In this document: positions 1 through 7,260 of the stretch, piece by piece
Layout of the letters: every line of letters starts with the position of its first letter
Numbering within the stretch: position 1 is the stretch's first letter
Virus record (IMG/VR): IMGVR_UViG_3300017782_005987
Location: 1 to 64,000 of that record
Source: a virus
Reading direction: 5' to 3' (one strand)
Length of the DNA: 64,000 nucleotides
The notes under the pieces: model-generated
Told to the model about the DNA's origin: nothing
Database searches by the model: none
What the model saw: the letters and a program-made list of their open reading frames with translations, nothing else
Position numbers and translations under genes: made by a program

Positions 1-263
1 TCTAAAGCTTCTTTTTTAGCATTATTAATTGCTATTACAGACCCCTCTTGTATTCTATCAAAACCTGCTACATGCCAAGCATCTACACTCCAATGAATTT
101 GATCTACATAAGGATTATTATCAAAAAGCTTTGCAGGTTTAAAACGATCAAGCATCATCCACCCTATATAATTTCCTGTAGATTCTTTGTATTTTTTAAT
201 AGCAGGTGTTGCTAGAATGTTATCTCCAAGTCCGTGCCAAAATAGAAATAATGTTTTACTCAT
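1..263 (-). CDS. Glycosyltransferase family 9-like protein (N-terminal part; runs off window)
   Basis: This is the first 87 codons of a protein that continues beyond the left edge. It opens with MSKTLFLFWHGLGDNILATP, the N-terminal strand and glycine-rich turn (GLGDNILATPAIKKYK) typical of GT-B heptosyltransferase-like enzymes (GT9), which transfer heptose from ADP-heptose. Its ATG overlaps the stop of the upstream heptose kinase gene by four bases (ATGA), so the two are probably translationally coupled. Placement at the end of an ADP-heptose gene run supports a sugar-transfer role. The acceptor, and whether this copy is active, cannot be judged from the fragment. Confidence 0.7.
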   Translation of the reverse strand, partial: MSKTLFLFWHGLGDNILATPAIKKYKESTGNYIGWMMLDRFKPAKLFDNNPYVDQIHWSVDAWHVAGFDRIQEGSVIAINNAKKEAL

Positions 264-994
264 GATATATTGATTAAATCCTTTTTTGTTAAACTATAAA
301 CACCGCTGTGCTGTACAGTAATTGCTGCTGCTTTATTTGCAAAATTTATTGATGCTATCATATCTTTTGAATTTATGTATTTACATACTAAAGCAGATAA
401 GAAGGTGTCTCCGGCCCCACAAACATCGAATACTTCTACTTTAGGCGCTGGTATAATATTATCTTTATATAAAACTCCATTAGACCCTAAAGTAACAATG
501 ATATTATTACAATCACTTGTTCTATTTTTAAATTCTCGTTCATTAATCTTTACTATTGCGTTCTTAAACCTTTTTAAATCTCGCTTTTTAGTATCAATAA
601 ATACCGGTACTTTAGAAGTATTAATAATTTGCTCTATATGATTATAAGATAAGAAACCTTTATTATAATCACTAATAACTATTGCAGTATATTTATCTAG
701 TTTTGGTAATTCATTAATTTCTTTTAGGGTCTTTTCTTTATCAACTCTTAACAAATGTTGTCCGGTTTTAATATCTAAAAATCTGGTTTTTGTTATAGGT
801 TCTTCATTAGTAATAAAATCAGTGTCTATATTAAAAGCTTTAAGGTTATTATTTACATTTGCAGCCATCCCAGGGCATGTTAATAAGTTTTTTGTTAATA
901 AAACCGGTATAGGTGCTTCTGGACTAATTCTATCTATAGTGCCATAGTGATAAATATCTGTACAACTATCTCCTATTAATAAAACTTTACTCAT
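260..994 (-). CDS. hldA: D-glycero-beta-D-manno-heptose-7-phosphate kinase (HldE N-terminal domain type)
   Basis: This PfkB/ribokinase-family kinase would phosphorylate heptose 7-phosphate at C1 in ADP-heptose synthesis. It shows the family start (IGDSCTDIYHYG, residues 7-18), the RISPEAPIPV segment and CPGMAANV that match HldE kinase signatures, and the catalytic anion-hole motif CGAGDTF at about 192-198. At 244 residues it is shorter than the roughly 315-residue HldE kinase domain, missing mostly the middle. The adenylyltransferase half of HldE is not fused; a separate gene for it lies at 45197. The ATG overlaps the end of the epimerase gene upstream, placing both in one operon. Confidence 0.85.
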   Translation of the reverse strand: MSKVLLIGDSCTDIYHYGTIDRISPEAPIPVLLTKNLLTCPGMAANVNNNLKAFNIDTDFITNEEPITKTRFLDIKTGQHLLRVDKEKTLKEINELPKLDKYTAIVISDYNKGFLSYNHIEQIINTSKVPVFIDTKKRDLKRFKNAIVKINEREFKNRTSDCNNIIVTLGSNGVLYKDNIIPAPKVEVFDVCGAGDTFLSALVCKYINSKDMIASINFANKAAAITVQHSGVYSLTKKDLINIS

Positions 995-1805
995 TATAAT
1001 CTTTCTTTATATAGTCTAGAATATTTACCCACTCAATATTTAGGTGTTTGTTAAGTTTATCTAAGTTTGCTTTAGTAAATTCTTGATATTGTCCTTTTAA
1101 ATTATTAGGCATCTCGATTTCGTAAATTTTGACTTTATACTTTTCAGCAATTGCATTTGCTACTTCATAAAAACTAGTAGTAGTTCCTGTACCTACATTA
1201 TATATATCATTCTCTTTTACTTTTAGCATTTGCTTGTGTACCTTGCAAACATCTTCAACGCATACAAAATCTCTTTTATATTTATCCGAATTTTTAAATA
1301 TAGTTACGCTTTTTTCTGTTTTAGCTTGTTCTATAAATTTTGTATAAGGACTCGCTTGATTTCCTTTATGATCTTCATTAGGTCCGTATACATTAAAATA
1401 TCTAAAACCTTGAACAATAATATTTTTTGGTTGTTTTGTAACCCACCTATCAAATAAATATTTACTCCAAGCATATGGAGATTGTGGTTGTTTAGGGGCG
1501 TCTTCTTTAAAATTAGTATTAGTACCGTATACACTAGCACTAGAAGAATATTGAAGATTTACATTCTTTTTATTGCACTCATCAAATAACCACTGAGAAA
1601 ATTCATAGTTTTGTAACATTACTTTATTTACATCTTTTTCAGTAGTACTAGAAATAGCACCTAAATGAATAACCCAGTCGTATCCATGTACTTCGGGATA
1701 CTCATAAGGATACCATTCATAGGTGTAAAGATCGTGGTCTTTTTCTAAAGTTTTATATAAGTTTTGTCCTATAAAACCTTTATGTCCTGTAATTAATATC
1801 TTCAT
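987..1805 (-). CDS. hldD: ADP-L-glycero-D-manno-heptose 6-epimerase (SDR family)
   Basis: This extended short-chain dehydrogenase would interconvert ADP-D,D- and ADP-L,D-heptose. The Rossmann motif GHKGFIG is at residues 7-13. SSSASVYG, the catalytic YAWSK (Y-x3-K), and the strongly HldD-like FRYFNVYGPNEDHKGNQAS and RDFVCVEDV follow in order. I use ATG at 1805 rather than an upstream in-frame ATG at 1835, because 1805 overlaps the preceding stop codon as ATGA and starts exactly at the Rossmann strand. That gives 272 residues against about 310 in bacteria. It lies between glycosyltransferase and kinase genes of the same pathway. Confidence 0.88.
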   Translation of the reverse strand: MKILITGHKGFIGQNLYKTLEKDHDLYTYEWYPYEYPEVHGYDWVIHLGAISSTTEKDVNKVMLQNYEFSQWLFDECNKKNVNLQYSSSASVYGTNTNFKEDAPKQPQSPYAWSKYLFDRWVTKQPKNIIVQGFRYFNVYGPNEDHKGNQASPYTKFIEQAKTEKSVTIFKNSDKYKRDFVCVEDVCKVHKQMLKVKENDIYNVGTGTTTSFYEVANAIAEKYKVKIYEIEMPNNLKGQYQEFTKANLDKLNKHLNIEWVNILDYIKKDYNE

Positions 1806-2650
1806 ATTATTGGCTTTACTATGTTTTTTGCCCAATTATCAGTACTAAATCTTTGTACTTTTTTTCTTCCTTGTTCTGCTATTTCGTGTCTTTCTTTTTG
1901 ATTTTTTAAATAATAACCTATTTTGTCTTTTAAATCACTAATAGAACTAAAACAAACAAAATCTTTTCCTACATCCCAATCGTTTTCCATATATTTCCAA
2001 GGCTCTGTTAATAAAAATCCTCCTGCTGCTAAAATTTTATATGTCCTATCAGAAGTACCTTCATTATTTGTAGTAAATCCTAAATTTATTTTACTCTGTG
2101 CTACTATTTTTGTGTGTTCAAAACTATATTTATCATTAAAATTAGAAAATTTTAATTCTTTCCAATAACCTTGTCTTTGATCTTTTAACCATCCTAAAAA
2201 ACTTACATCATATTGTTTTTCTATCTTCATAAGTCTATGAATTGGTTTATGAAAACCTTCTTGAATATAAAAACTATTTTTATTAGTTTCTCTAAATATA
2301 TTTGCTAAGTGTTCATAAGCTGAAAAAATATAATCACTGTGTTTAACTTTTTCCATCCATTCACTATCTGCATTTACTAAAGGATCCATATACCAACAAG
2401 CAACTTTACAATATTCTTTTGCTTTTTTAATAACATCTATATTTATTGTGTTTCCTTTACTAATTAATAGTAAATCAGGAGTGTCTTTTTTAATGATATT
2501 TATAATAGCATTATCTCTTTGTGTGTATGTATAATTTCCTATATCTCGCATATCAAAGGTAGTTAGGTCACATATTTTATCAAGAGCTTCTGCCTGCCAA
2601 ACATTTGTTGAGTGTTCGCTAAAAACCCCAACATATAAAACTTTTTTCAT
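1802..2650 (-). CDS. CgeB-like glycosyltransferase (GT-B, glycosyl transferases group 1 type)
   Basis: The 282-residue protein has a GT-B layout. The N-terminal half reads a possible sugar or polypeptide site (KKVLYVGVF; YMDP; IFSAYEHLANIF). The C-terminal half carries the nucleotide-sugar-binding pattern of CgeB/DUF3880 proteins: YDVSFLGWLKDQRQGYW, SKINLGF, GTSDRTYKILAAGGFLLTE and a terminal helix ending in RFSTDNWAKNI. Such proteins are putative glycosyltransferases with unknown acceptors. It overlaps its neighbours by four bases on both sides and probably uses the heptose or another sugar made by this operon. The fold family is fairly clear; the substrate is inference. Confidence 0.7.
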   Translation of the reverse strand: MKKVLYVGVFSEHSTNVWQAEALDKICDLTTFDMRDIGNYTYTQRDNAIINIIKKDTPDLLLISKGNTINIDVIKKAKEYCKVACWYMDPLVNADSEWMEKVKHSDYIFSAYEHLANIFRETNKNSFYIQEGFHKPIHRLMKIEKQYDVSFLGWLKDQRQGYWKELKFSNFNDKYSFEHTKIVAQSKINLGFTTNNEGTSDRTYKILAAGGFLLTEPWKYMENDWDVGKDFVCFSSISDLKDKIGYYLKNQKERHEIAEQGRKKVQRFSTDNWAKNIVKPII

Positions 2651-3519
2651 AATAGATTTTCTATTCTATTTAATACTGTTTCTGTTTTTGGGTTATATCC
2701 TTCTTCATAGAGAATCTCTCTAGGAGTATTAAAAGGATTCCAGTCTGTTTTATATCTATCAATATTAGCTTTATTAGTTAATACAACTAAAGGTGTACCA
2801 CATAAAGAAGCTAGGTGTGCTGGCCCGCTGCAACAAGATACTAACATTTTGCTATAGTTTAAGTATGAGACCACATTTTCTAAATCAATATTTCTAAGGT
2901 CTTCACACTCTTCTGGTAAATGGGCTCCTTCTTTACTTCCTATAGCAGCTAAACTGTATCCTTTATTCTTTAGATAGTTACACACAGTATTCCATTTTTC
3001 TATAGGCCAATTCTTTTCTCCTGTGTTGTGGTGAAAGCTGTGTCTAGCATGAATTAATATATCAAAAGGTTTATCTTCAATATTATTATTTTCATATTTA
3101 ATAAACTTTTGAGATCCTAAAAACTTTTCTAGTCTTTCTTCTCTTCCAGGTCCTGCAGCATGATAATCAACTAAGAAGTGTTGAGTAGGTATATATAAAT
3201 AATTATCTAAGCCTAAAGATTTAGTTACAGAAGGAATTATTTGTTTATCCGGTTTCCAATCTAGACAAAGTGCTCCTGTAATGTTATGACCTGGACAATC
3301 GTATTCAATATATGAATCGCAGAAATCCTCGTATAAAAAACTTCTTCCCGTTCTGCTAATTATGTGAAATGATTTTATATGTGTATAATCTTCTCTTAAT
3401 TTTCTTAAATAACCCTGACAGCCGAATAACTCCCAGCCTAATTCTCCTACCCAAGGTCCATAAATAACGTGTTCAACTTTCTCTATATTACTGTGAAGAT
3501 CTTGCTGGTTAAGATGCAT
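2647..3519 (-). CDS. Glycosyltransferase family 9-like (heptosyltransferase-like) protein
   Basis: The 290-residue protein has a GT9-type C-terminal half: DILIHARHSFHH, then NWPIEKWNTVCNYLKNKGY, AAIGSKEG and the nucleotide-sugar motif SCCSGPAHLASLCGTPLVVL, closely resembling the D-heptose transferase consensus. The N-terminal half (HVIYGPWVGELGWELFG) resembles phage-encoded relatives rather than the classic GLGDxxxxTP start. It is a second GT9-like gene in this operon after the fragment at 1-263. The start ATG lies 11 bases inside the preceding gene. It would transfer a heptose-like sugar; the acceptor (host surface, virion protein or DNA) is not visible. Confidence 0.72.
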   Translation of the reverse strand: MHLNQQDLHSNIEKVEHVIYGPWVGELGWELFGCQGYLRKLREDYTHIKSFHIISRTGRSFLYEDFCDSYIEYDCPGHNITGALCLDWKPDKQIIPSVTKSLGLDNYLYIPTQHFLVDYHAAGPGREERLEKFLGSQKFIKYENNNIEDKPFDILIHARHSFHHNTGEKNWPIEKWNTVCNYLKNKGYSLAAIGSKEGAHLPEECEDLRNIDLENVVSYLNYSKMLVSCCSGPAHLASLCGTPLVVLTNKANIDRYKTDWNPFNTPREILYEEGYNPKTETVLNRIENLL

Positions 3520-4216
3520 TGATATTAATATTATTCCATAAAGCGTCCCAATCTATTACAGGACTTAAATGATGAGGGGTTAAATGAGAGGAACACCCTG
3601 GTACAGGAGAAATACACGGATGAGTTTGAAACATTTCTTTTGTAGGGTTATGAGGAGCAGTGTTGTTAATTATATCCCAACATTCTAACCAGGTTTTTGT
3701 TTTGGCCGCAAAAGTATAAGTACCTGAAGGGTTAGTTCTCCAATGTCTATCTGTATCAACCATTAAAAAACATGGAGTTTTGTCCATAGTATATCTATCA
3801 GGATAATCATATGTAGTAACAAAGTTATTCCACTTTGTAAAAATAAGTTTCATTGCTGAAATAGCGTCTGGGGTATGTAAATAATCATCTTCTACAATAT
3901 AGTGAACTTCTTCAGGATTGCTCGTATCTAGTTGGGTTTTTAAAAATTCTAGCATTTTAAATGTATGCAATCTGTCTTGTATATGGTGTTTAGGAATTTC
4001 TAAAAAAGTAGTATTTTCGTAAGAATGTTCTTCAATAAAATCTAATGTTTCTTGTGTTACTTCATCATGTAAAATAAATACCTCATCAGATTCGTCAATA
4101 CCTTCATAAATTGATTTCCAACATTTACGAACAGTTTTCCATTTAGGAATTTCTTCCCAACGATTAACACCGCTTACTGTTTCTTGTTTTTCACAGCATC
4201 GAAAGTAAATTTTCAT
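3509..4216 (-). CDS. Putative GT-A-type glycosyltransferase of marine-phage type
   Basis: The 235-residue protein starts MKIYFRCCEKQETVSGVNR and contains a central VEDDYLHTPDAI segment that looks like the acidic metal-binding DxD-type site of GT-A glycosyltransferases, preceded by a helix-rich region (DRLHTFKMLEFLKTQL). Tryptophan and proline-rich C-terminal text (SPVIDWDALW) is typical of similar uncharacterised phage proteins. The operon context, between a methyltransferase and GT9-like genes, supports a sugar role. I do not recognise a specific family member, so the assignment rests on the acidic motif and neighbours. Confidence 0.5.
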   Translation of the reverse strand: MKIYFRCCEKQETVSGVNRWEEIPKWKTVRKCWKSIYEGIDESDEVFILHDEVTQETLDFIEEHSYENTTFLEIPKHHIQDRLHTFKMLEFLKTQLDTSNPEEVHYIVEDDYLHTPDAISAMKLIFTKWNNFVTTYDYPDRYTMDKTPCFLMVDTDRHWRTNPSGTYTFAAKTKTWLECWDIINNTAPHNPTKEMFQTHPCISPVPGCSSHLTPHHLSPVIDWDALWNNININAS

Positions 4217-4931
4217 TTATTACTACTCCTAGTCCACAGCTTCCATAAAAGCCAAAGTGTTTATAATTATTTTCTATATATTCATCTTCAAAAGCTTTTC
4301 TTTCCCAAAATTGTTTTATCCATTCTGGTCTAGAAATATATTTTAATTCTTCTTCCTCCGCGTTTACGGAAAAAGACCATTCATGATATACTATAGTAGC
4401 TTTTGGGTGTTTTTGTTTGATTATTTTAGCAATCTCAGTACAAAAAGTTTCTCTATGGTCTGCATCAACAAAGATTAAATCATAGTTCTCCGTAGTCTCT
4501 TTAACAAACTCTATGGCATCCCCTTTATAAAAATTTATCTGATCGCTTTCTAGATATTCTTTATACTTGTCACATATATTATGGGGTAATTTCATATCTA
4601 TTCCATCAAAGTGAGAATCTATAGGAAGAGATTCTCTAATTAAGCTTCCACTAACACCTTGAGCTACCCCTATTTCTAATACTCTTTGTGGCTTTAGCTT
4701 TTTAAGTAAAGTGTATATAATTCTGGCTTCATTATAGTCTAAAGTACCAGATCCTGCCCATTCTCCATCATAATCTGCATGTGCCTTAATAGACTGTTCT
4801 AGAAACCAATCATCCCAAATTTTGTTAAACTCTTCTGTTTCTTTTTCCCACGCGGAAAAAAAATTATTTAATTGAGAAATTATAGGTAAAGTAACTTCGG
4901 AATATTCTTTTGTGTCTTTTTGTTTAATCAT
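4191..4931 (-). CDS. Class I SAM-dependent methyltransferase (cephalosporin-hydroxylase/FkbM-like type)
   Basis: This 246-residue protein is the first gene of the left-hand minus-strand operon and follows a good promoter (4952-4979). Residues around 85-100 hold the SAM-binding loop VLEIGVAQGVSGSLI. Later come the acidic strand DGIDMKLP, the motif GDAIEFVKE and DLIFVDADHRE, where an Asp-His pair follows the fourth strand as in Methyltransf_24-type enzymes. YHEWSF follows. Such enzymes methylate sugars or small molecules in glycan clusters. Its stop lies inside the next gene (26-base overlap). The acceptor is unknown. Confidence 0.75.
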   Translation of the reverse strand: MIKQKDTKEYSEVTLPIISQLNNFFSAWEKETEEFNKIWDDWFLEQSIKAHADYDGEWAGSGTLDYNEARIIYTLLKKLKPQRVLEIGVAQGVSGSLIRESLPIDSHFDGIDMKLPHNICDKYKEYLESDQINFYKGDAIEFVKETTENYDLIFVDADHRETFCTEIAKIIKQKHPKATIVYHEWSFSVNAEEEELKYISRPEWIKQFWERKAFEDEYIENNYKHFGFYGSCGLGVVINENLLSML

Positions 4932-4951
4932 TTTATACCTCTTTATATAGT

Positions 4952-4979
4952 ATTATACACAAATTTTTAAAATTTTCAA
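4952..4979 (-). promoter_or_regulatory. Sigma-70-like promoter of the left heptose/glycosyltransferase operon
   Basis: On the minus strand TTGAAA (4974-4979), a 16-bp spacer and TATAAT (4952-4957) precede the methyltransferase ATG at 4931 by about 20 bases. An AGAGGT ribosome-binding site lies between them. The -10 is a perfect consensus match. Confidence 0.75.
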
Positions 4980-5015
4980 GTTACTACTTTGGTGGGTAAG
5001 CTATAAAAATTAAAA

Positions 5016-5042
5016 AAAAGGAGGTAACTATTACCTCCTTTT
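5016..5042 (-). terminator. Rho-independent terminator
   Basis: AAAAGGAGGTAA and TTACCTCCTTTT form a perfect 12-bp inverted repeat around a 3-base loop. Read on the minus strand it is followed by eight T residues, so it ends the transcript that carries the small gene at 5067-5246. It lies just upstream of the promoter for the next operon. Confidence 0.85.
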
Positions 5043-5066
5043 GATTATTATATTTTGTTTTAATAT

Positions 5067-5246
5067 TTACTCGTTTTCTTTATCCATTTTAACACAGAAA
5101 CATTTAGAATCGGGATTATCAAAGCCGTATTCGGTTATAGCTACATGACAGCTAGACACCCAGTCATAAGTATCATGAACTACAGCTTTAACTTCGCTTG
5201 TATTAATCGAAAGTATACAAATCGCTGCTACGCTGCTAATTGACAT
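5067..5246 (-). CDS. Small secreted cysteine-containing protein (59 aa), unknown function
   Basis: The start is at 5246, inside the 3' end of the oxygenase gene (19-base overlap). The product begins with a hydrophobic stretch (MSISSVAAICILSI) that could be a signal peptide, then has TYDWVSSCHVAITEYGF and ends CFCVKMDKENE. Three cysteines lie in the mature part. Two other small proteins here (6495-6683 and 53626-53790) share the plan of a hydrophobic start, a central Cys and a Cys near the end, so they may be a family of small periplasmic proteins. Function is unknown. Confidence 0.55.
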   Translation of the reverse strand: MSISSVAAICILSINTSEVKAVVHDTYDWVSSCHVAITEYGFDNPDSKCFCVKMDKENE

Positions 5247-6304
5247 GGTCTACCTGCATCTAATCCCATCCACTTGCTCCACTCTGCATAGTAATGACGC
5301 ATACCAACTTCGTCATGGATTGTACTATTTTCATGACGTCCGTGTAGAATGTTCCTAGATTCGGTACCCTCTCTCATAGTAGTACCTTGACCAGCTACAC
5401 CAATAAGGTCTTCATGTAGGTTGCGACCGAAGGGTCCCCAAATAGAGTTGTGGTGTTTGATACGAGTTTGTCTTTCTTCTGGTGTATCTTTCTTTAATCC
5501 ATATCCTCTAAATTCAATAAGCACCTTATTAGGTCCAAGAGGCGTTACTGAGTCTGAACGATAGGCAGAACCACGAAGGTTAAAGTTATATCCTGGGAAG
5601 AGATCTACCATATACCACTGGTTGGGCGGTAGATTGGGAAAAGATAGTTCCCCGCGATCTTCAAACCCATCATACTCTTCATAATTAACAGTAAAGCTAG
5701 ACACGTTAACGTGACCATTATCAAAAGGAATATTTTTTCTAGCGAAATATTCATCGTTGAATCCTGACACTCGATTAAAATAATGCATAAAATCGTGATA
5801 GAACTCAGAGTTAGTATCATGCCATAATTTATAGTTTGTATCTATAACTGCTTTATGATAGTGAAATACTTCCATCTCTTCAGTATCAATAGCATCTGCA
5901 ATACAATCAAAAGCTCCAGCTGTCCATTCTTCAACACTTTGCGTTGGATTAGGATCTAGTGTTACCCACACCATACCTCCGTGCTTTACTTCACAATGTA
6001 ATCTAGGTTCTGATGTTACTATAGGAGCAGCAAAAGTACCAGATACCTGTTTAATATCATAGTTCCTATACGCTCTAACTTCTTCGTCATTGAAATTATA
6101 AACAATAATGGAAACTCCAGCAATAGATGATGTTCTGAAGTTGCCTTCATTTGGCATCTCTGACATATGACAAACAGGAACCCAAACTTTTGAAAAAATA
6201 TCTTCTTGTTCTTGTTTGTAAATATCAAAACTATTATAAATTTCACTACTAATAGCTTCTACTTTTGGTTTTGTTAACCAGGACTTATGATTTCTTGGCG
6301 CCAT
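5228..6304 (-). CDS. Rieske-type ring-hydroxylating oxygenase alpha-subunit-like protein lacking the Rieske ligands
   Basis: The 358-residue protein follows the layout of Rieske non-haem oxygenase alpha subunits. An N-terminal Rieske-like domain (IFSKVWVPVCHMSEMP, about 36-51; VSIIVYNFNDEEVRAYRN, about 64-81) precedes a catalytic domain with NYKLWHDTNSEFYHDFMH (157-174) and HEDLIGVAGQG (297-307), giving candidate iron ligands H170, H174 and D299. The CxH...CxxH pair that should bind the 2Fe-2S cluster after RAYRN is missing; only HCEVKHGG remains nearby. The His spacing is H-x3-H rather than the usual H-x4-H. I choose ATG 6304 for its AAAGGAGGT site. It may be a cluster-free oxygenase or a non-enzymatic relative. 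It lies right after the tmRNA gene. Confidence 0.7.
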   Translation of the reverse strand: MAPRNHKSWLTKPKVEAISSEIYNSFDIYKQEQEDIFSKVWVPVCHMSEMPNEGNFRTSSIAGVSIIVYNFNDEEVRAYRNYDIKQVSGTFAAPIVTSEPRLHCEVKHGGMVWVTLDPNPTQSVEEWTAGAFDCIADAIDTEEMEVFHYHKAVIDTNYKLWHDTNSEFYHDFMHYFNRVSGFNDEYFARKNIPFDNGHVNVSSFTVNYEEYDGFEDRGELSFPNLPPNQWYMVDLFPGYNFNLRGSAYRSDSVTPLGPNKVLIEFRGYGLKKDTPEERQTRIKHHNSIWGPFGRNLHEDLIGVAGQGTTMREGTESRNILHGRHENSTIHDEVGMRHYYAEWSKWMGLDAGRPCQLAA

Positions 6305-6317
6305 TTGTACCTCCTTT

Positions 6318-6493
6318 AAAAATGCCACTTTCTGTTGCTAGGCAGTGGCCGCCCCGTGAGATTATGCCGCTAAGCGGTAATCCTCGATTGCGAAATTATC
6401 ATTTGCAATTGTTGTTTTCTTGCGGTTAAGGTCGCTTGCGCACCTGTTTCTCGGTTTAGTTTTTACTACGTCTGTCGATCCTATTTCGCCCCC
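6318..6493 (-). ncRNA. ssrA: Permuted tmRNA, coding (mRNA-like) piece with tag ANDNFAIEDYRLAA
   Basis: Read on the minus strand this RNA starts GGGGGCGAAATAGGATCGAC, matching the tRNA-like 5' end of tmRNA. It then encodes a tag starting at the GCA resume codon (6404-6406) and ending LAA-type, ANDNFAIEDYRLAA, then TAA at 6362-6364. ANDN tags are typical of Alphaproteobacteria. The first seven bases pair fully with the 3' end of the acceptor piece at 6696-6735, including a G3-U70 wobble, the alanine-tRNA identity pair. A GCCACT/AGTGGC hairpin followed by five T residues (6318-6349) closes the 3' end. Gene order (acceptor first, coding second) shows circular permutation. Confidence 0.92.
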
Positions 6494-6494
6494 A

Positions 6495-6683
6495 TCATAA
6501 AGACACTGAGCCTTTTGGTTTACAAATATACTTAACACTTGTCCAATTTCCATCTAGAGGAATCTCTTCGTAAAGTTTTTTTGTTGCTTCACACGTGTTT
6601 TTATTATCAAACCACTGAACATCTTGAGTTCTACACTCAGAATTCATACAAGCTGTTAATAGTATATGCCAAATAATTTCCAT
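6495..6683 (-). CDS. Small Cys-containing protein encoded in the intervening segment of the permuted tmRNA
   Basis: The 62-codon ORF exactly fills the space between the acceptor piece (3' CCA at 6696) and the coding piece (5' G near 6493) of the permuted tmRNA. Its TGA stop abuts the coding-piece 5' end. An AAGGA site sits just before the ATG. The product starts with a short hydrophobic segment (MEIIWHILLTACM) and has four cysteines (ACMNSEC, NTCEATK, YICKPK), suggesting a small exported protein. Intervening segments in bacterial two-piece tmRNA genes are normally short and removed; an ORF there is unusual. Function unknown. Confidence 0.6.
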   Translation of the reverse strand: MEIIWHILLTACMNSECRTQDVQWFDNKNTCEATKKLYEEIPLDGNWTSVKYICKPKGSVSL

Positions 6684-6695
6684 TTAGTGTCCTTA

Positions 6696-6735
6696 TGGTG
6701 GAGGCGGCGGGTACTGCCCCCGCGTCCAGTCCGTT
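6696..6735 (-). ncRNA. ssrA: Permuted tmRNA, acceptor piece
   Basis: On the minus strand the segment contains a T-arm (GCGGG, loop GGCAGTA, CCCGC) followed by CGCCTCC, A and CCA. CGCCTCC pairs with GGGGGCG at the 5' end of the coding piece to rebuild an alanine-type acceptor stem. GGCAGTACCCGCCGCCTCCA resembles acceptor pieces of alphaproteobacterial tmRNA. It lies directly after the stop of the gene at 6740-7060, so it is probably co-transcribed with bS21 and its neighbours and cut out by tRNA-processing enzymes. Confidence 0.9.
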
Positions 6736-6739
6736 TATT

Positions 6740-7060
6740 CTACTGCTCCTCAGACGAAACAATATCTTTTTCTTTTGAAATAATCTTAGTAAACCAGTGA
6801 GATTCTTCTCCTAATTGTTCTTGTAGTTTAGAAGCAGACACTTTAGCTTTTGAATAAGAATCAAATTTAATAGGGTGTTGAACACCATCTATTTCGTCAG
6901 CCATGATTCCTATATCACTTGATTTCATGCTGTGTATTTCTACTATATAATACAATATTTTAGCTTTCTTAAATTCAGAAAAATTTATATCCTCTGTTTC
7001 AACCAGTATATAAACTCCTTCGGAATCTTTTTGTATACTGCTTTTTAGAGTATCTGTCAT
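6740..7060 (-). CDS. Hypothetical protein, 106 aa
   Basis: I do not recognise a family. The sequence is mixed alpha/beta (VYILVETEDINF; KILYYIVEIHSM) with an acidic C-terminal tail (KEKDIVSSEEQ) and no cysteines or membrane segments, so it is probably a soluble cytoplasmic protein. It sits two bases after the bS21 stop and its own stop is followed within about 5 bases by the tmRNA acceptor piece. One transcript therefore seems to carry a translation-related set: bS21, this protein and tmRNA. Confidence 0.6.
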   Translation of the reverse strand: MTDTLKSSIQKDSEGVYILVETEDINFSEFKKAKILYYIVEIHSMKSSDIGIMADEIDGVQHPIKFDSYSKAKVSASKLQEQLGEESHWFTKIISKEKDIVSSEEQ

Positions 7061-7062
7061 TA

Positions 7063-7260
7063 TTAATTTTCTTCTTCTTTTTTACGTTCCATTCTTCTTA
7101 TTCTTGCTACAGCTTCTTTGTGTTTTAATCTTCTTTTTTCACCTTTAGTCTGATGAAATCGTTTTTCTTTTAATTTTTTAAAAATACCTTCAGTATTAAG
7201 TTTTCTACTTAATGCTTTATAAGCTTTGCTTACATCATTATTTCTTACTTTTATGTACAT
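7063..7260 (-). CDS. rpsU: 30S ribosomal protein bS21
   Basis: The 65-residue protein is highly basic and collinear with bS21: IKVRNNDVSKAYKALSRKL at the start (bacterial consensus V.V.en.s.d.AlrrfKr), then EGIFKKLKEKRFHQTKGEKR and a long KHKEAVARIRRMERKK helix. bS21 binds the 30S platform near the anti-Shine-Dalgarno helix and affects initiation. Homologues are known in large marine phages, where they may replace host bS21 to favour phage mRNAs; that role here is inference. It is second in a minus-strand operon starting at 7511 and precedes the tmRNA. Confidence 0.88.
   Translation of the reverse strand: MYIKVRNNDVSKAYKALSRKLNTEGIFKKLKEKRFHQTKGEKRRLKHKEAVARIRRMERKKEEEN

Noticed and set aside
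375-641. Plus-strand ORF over the heptose kinase gene
   Set aside because: No ribosome-binding site; lies fully over a gene with clear family motifs on the other strand.
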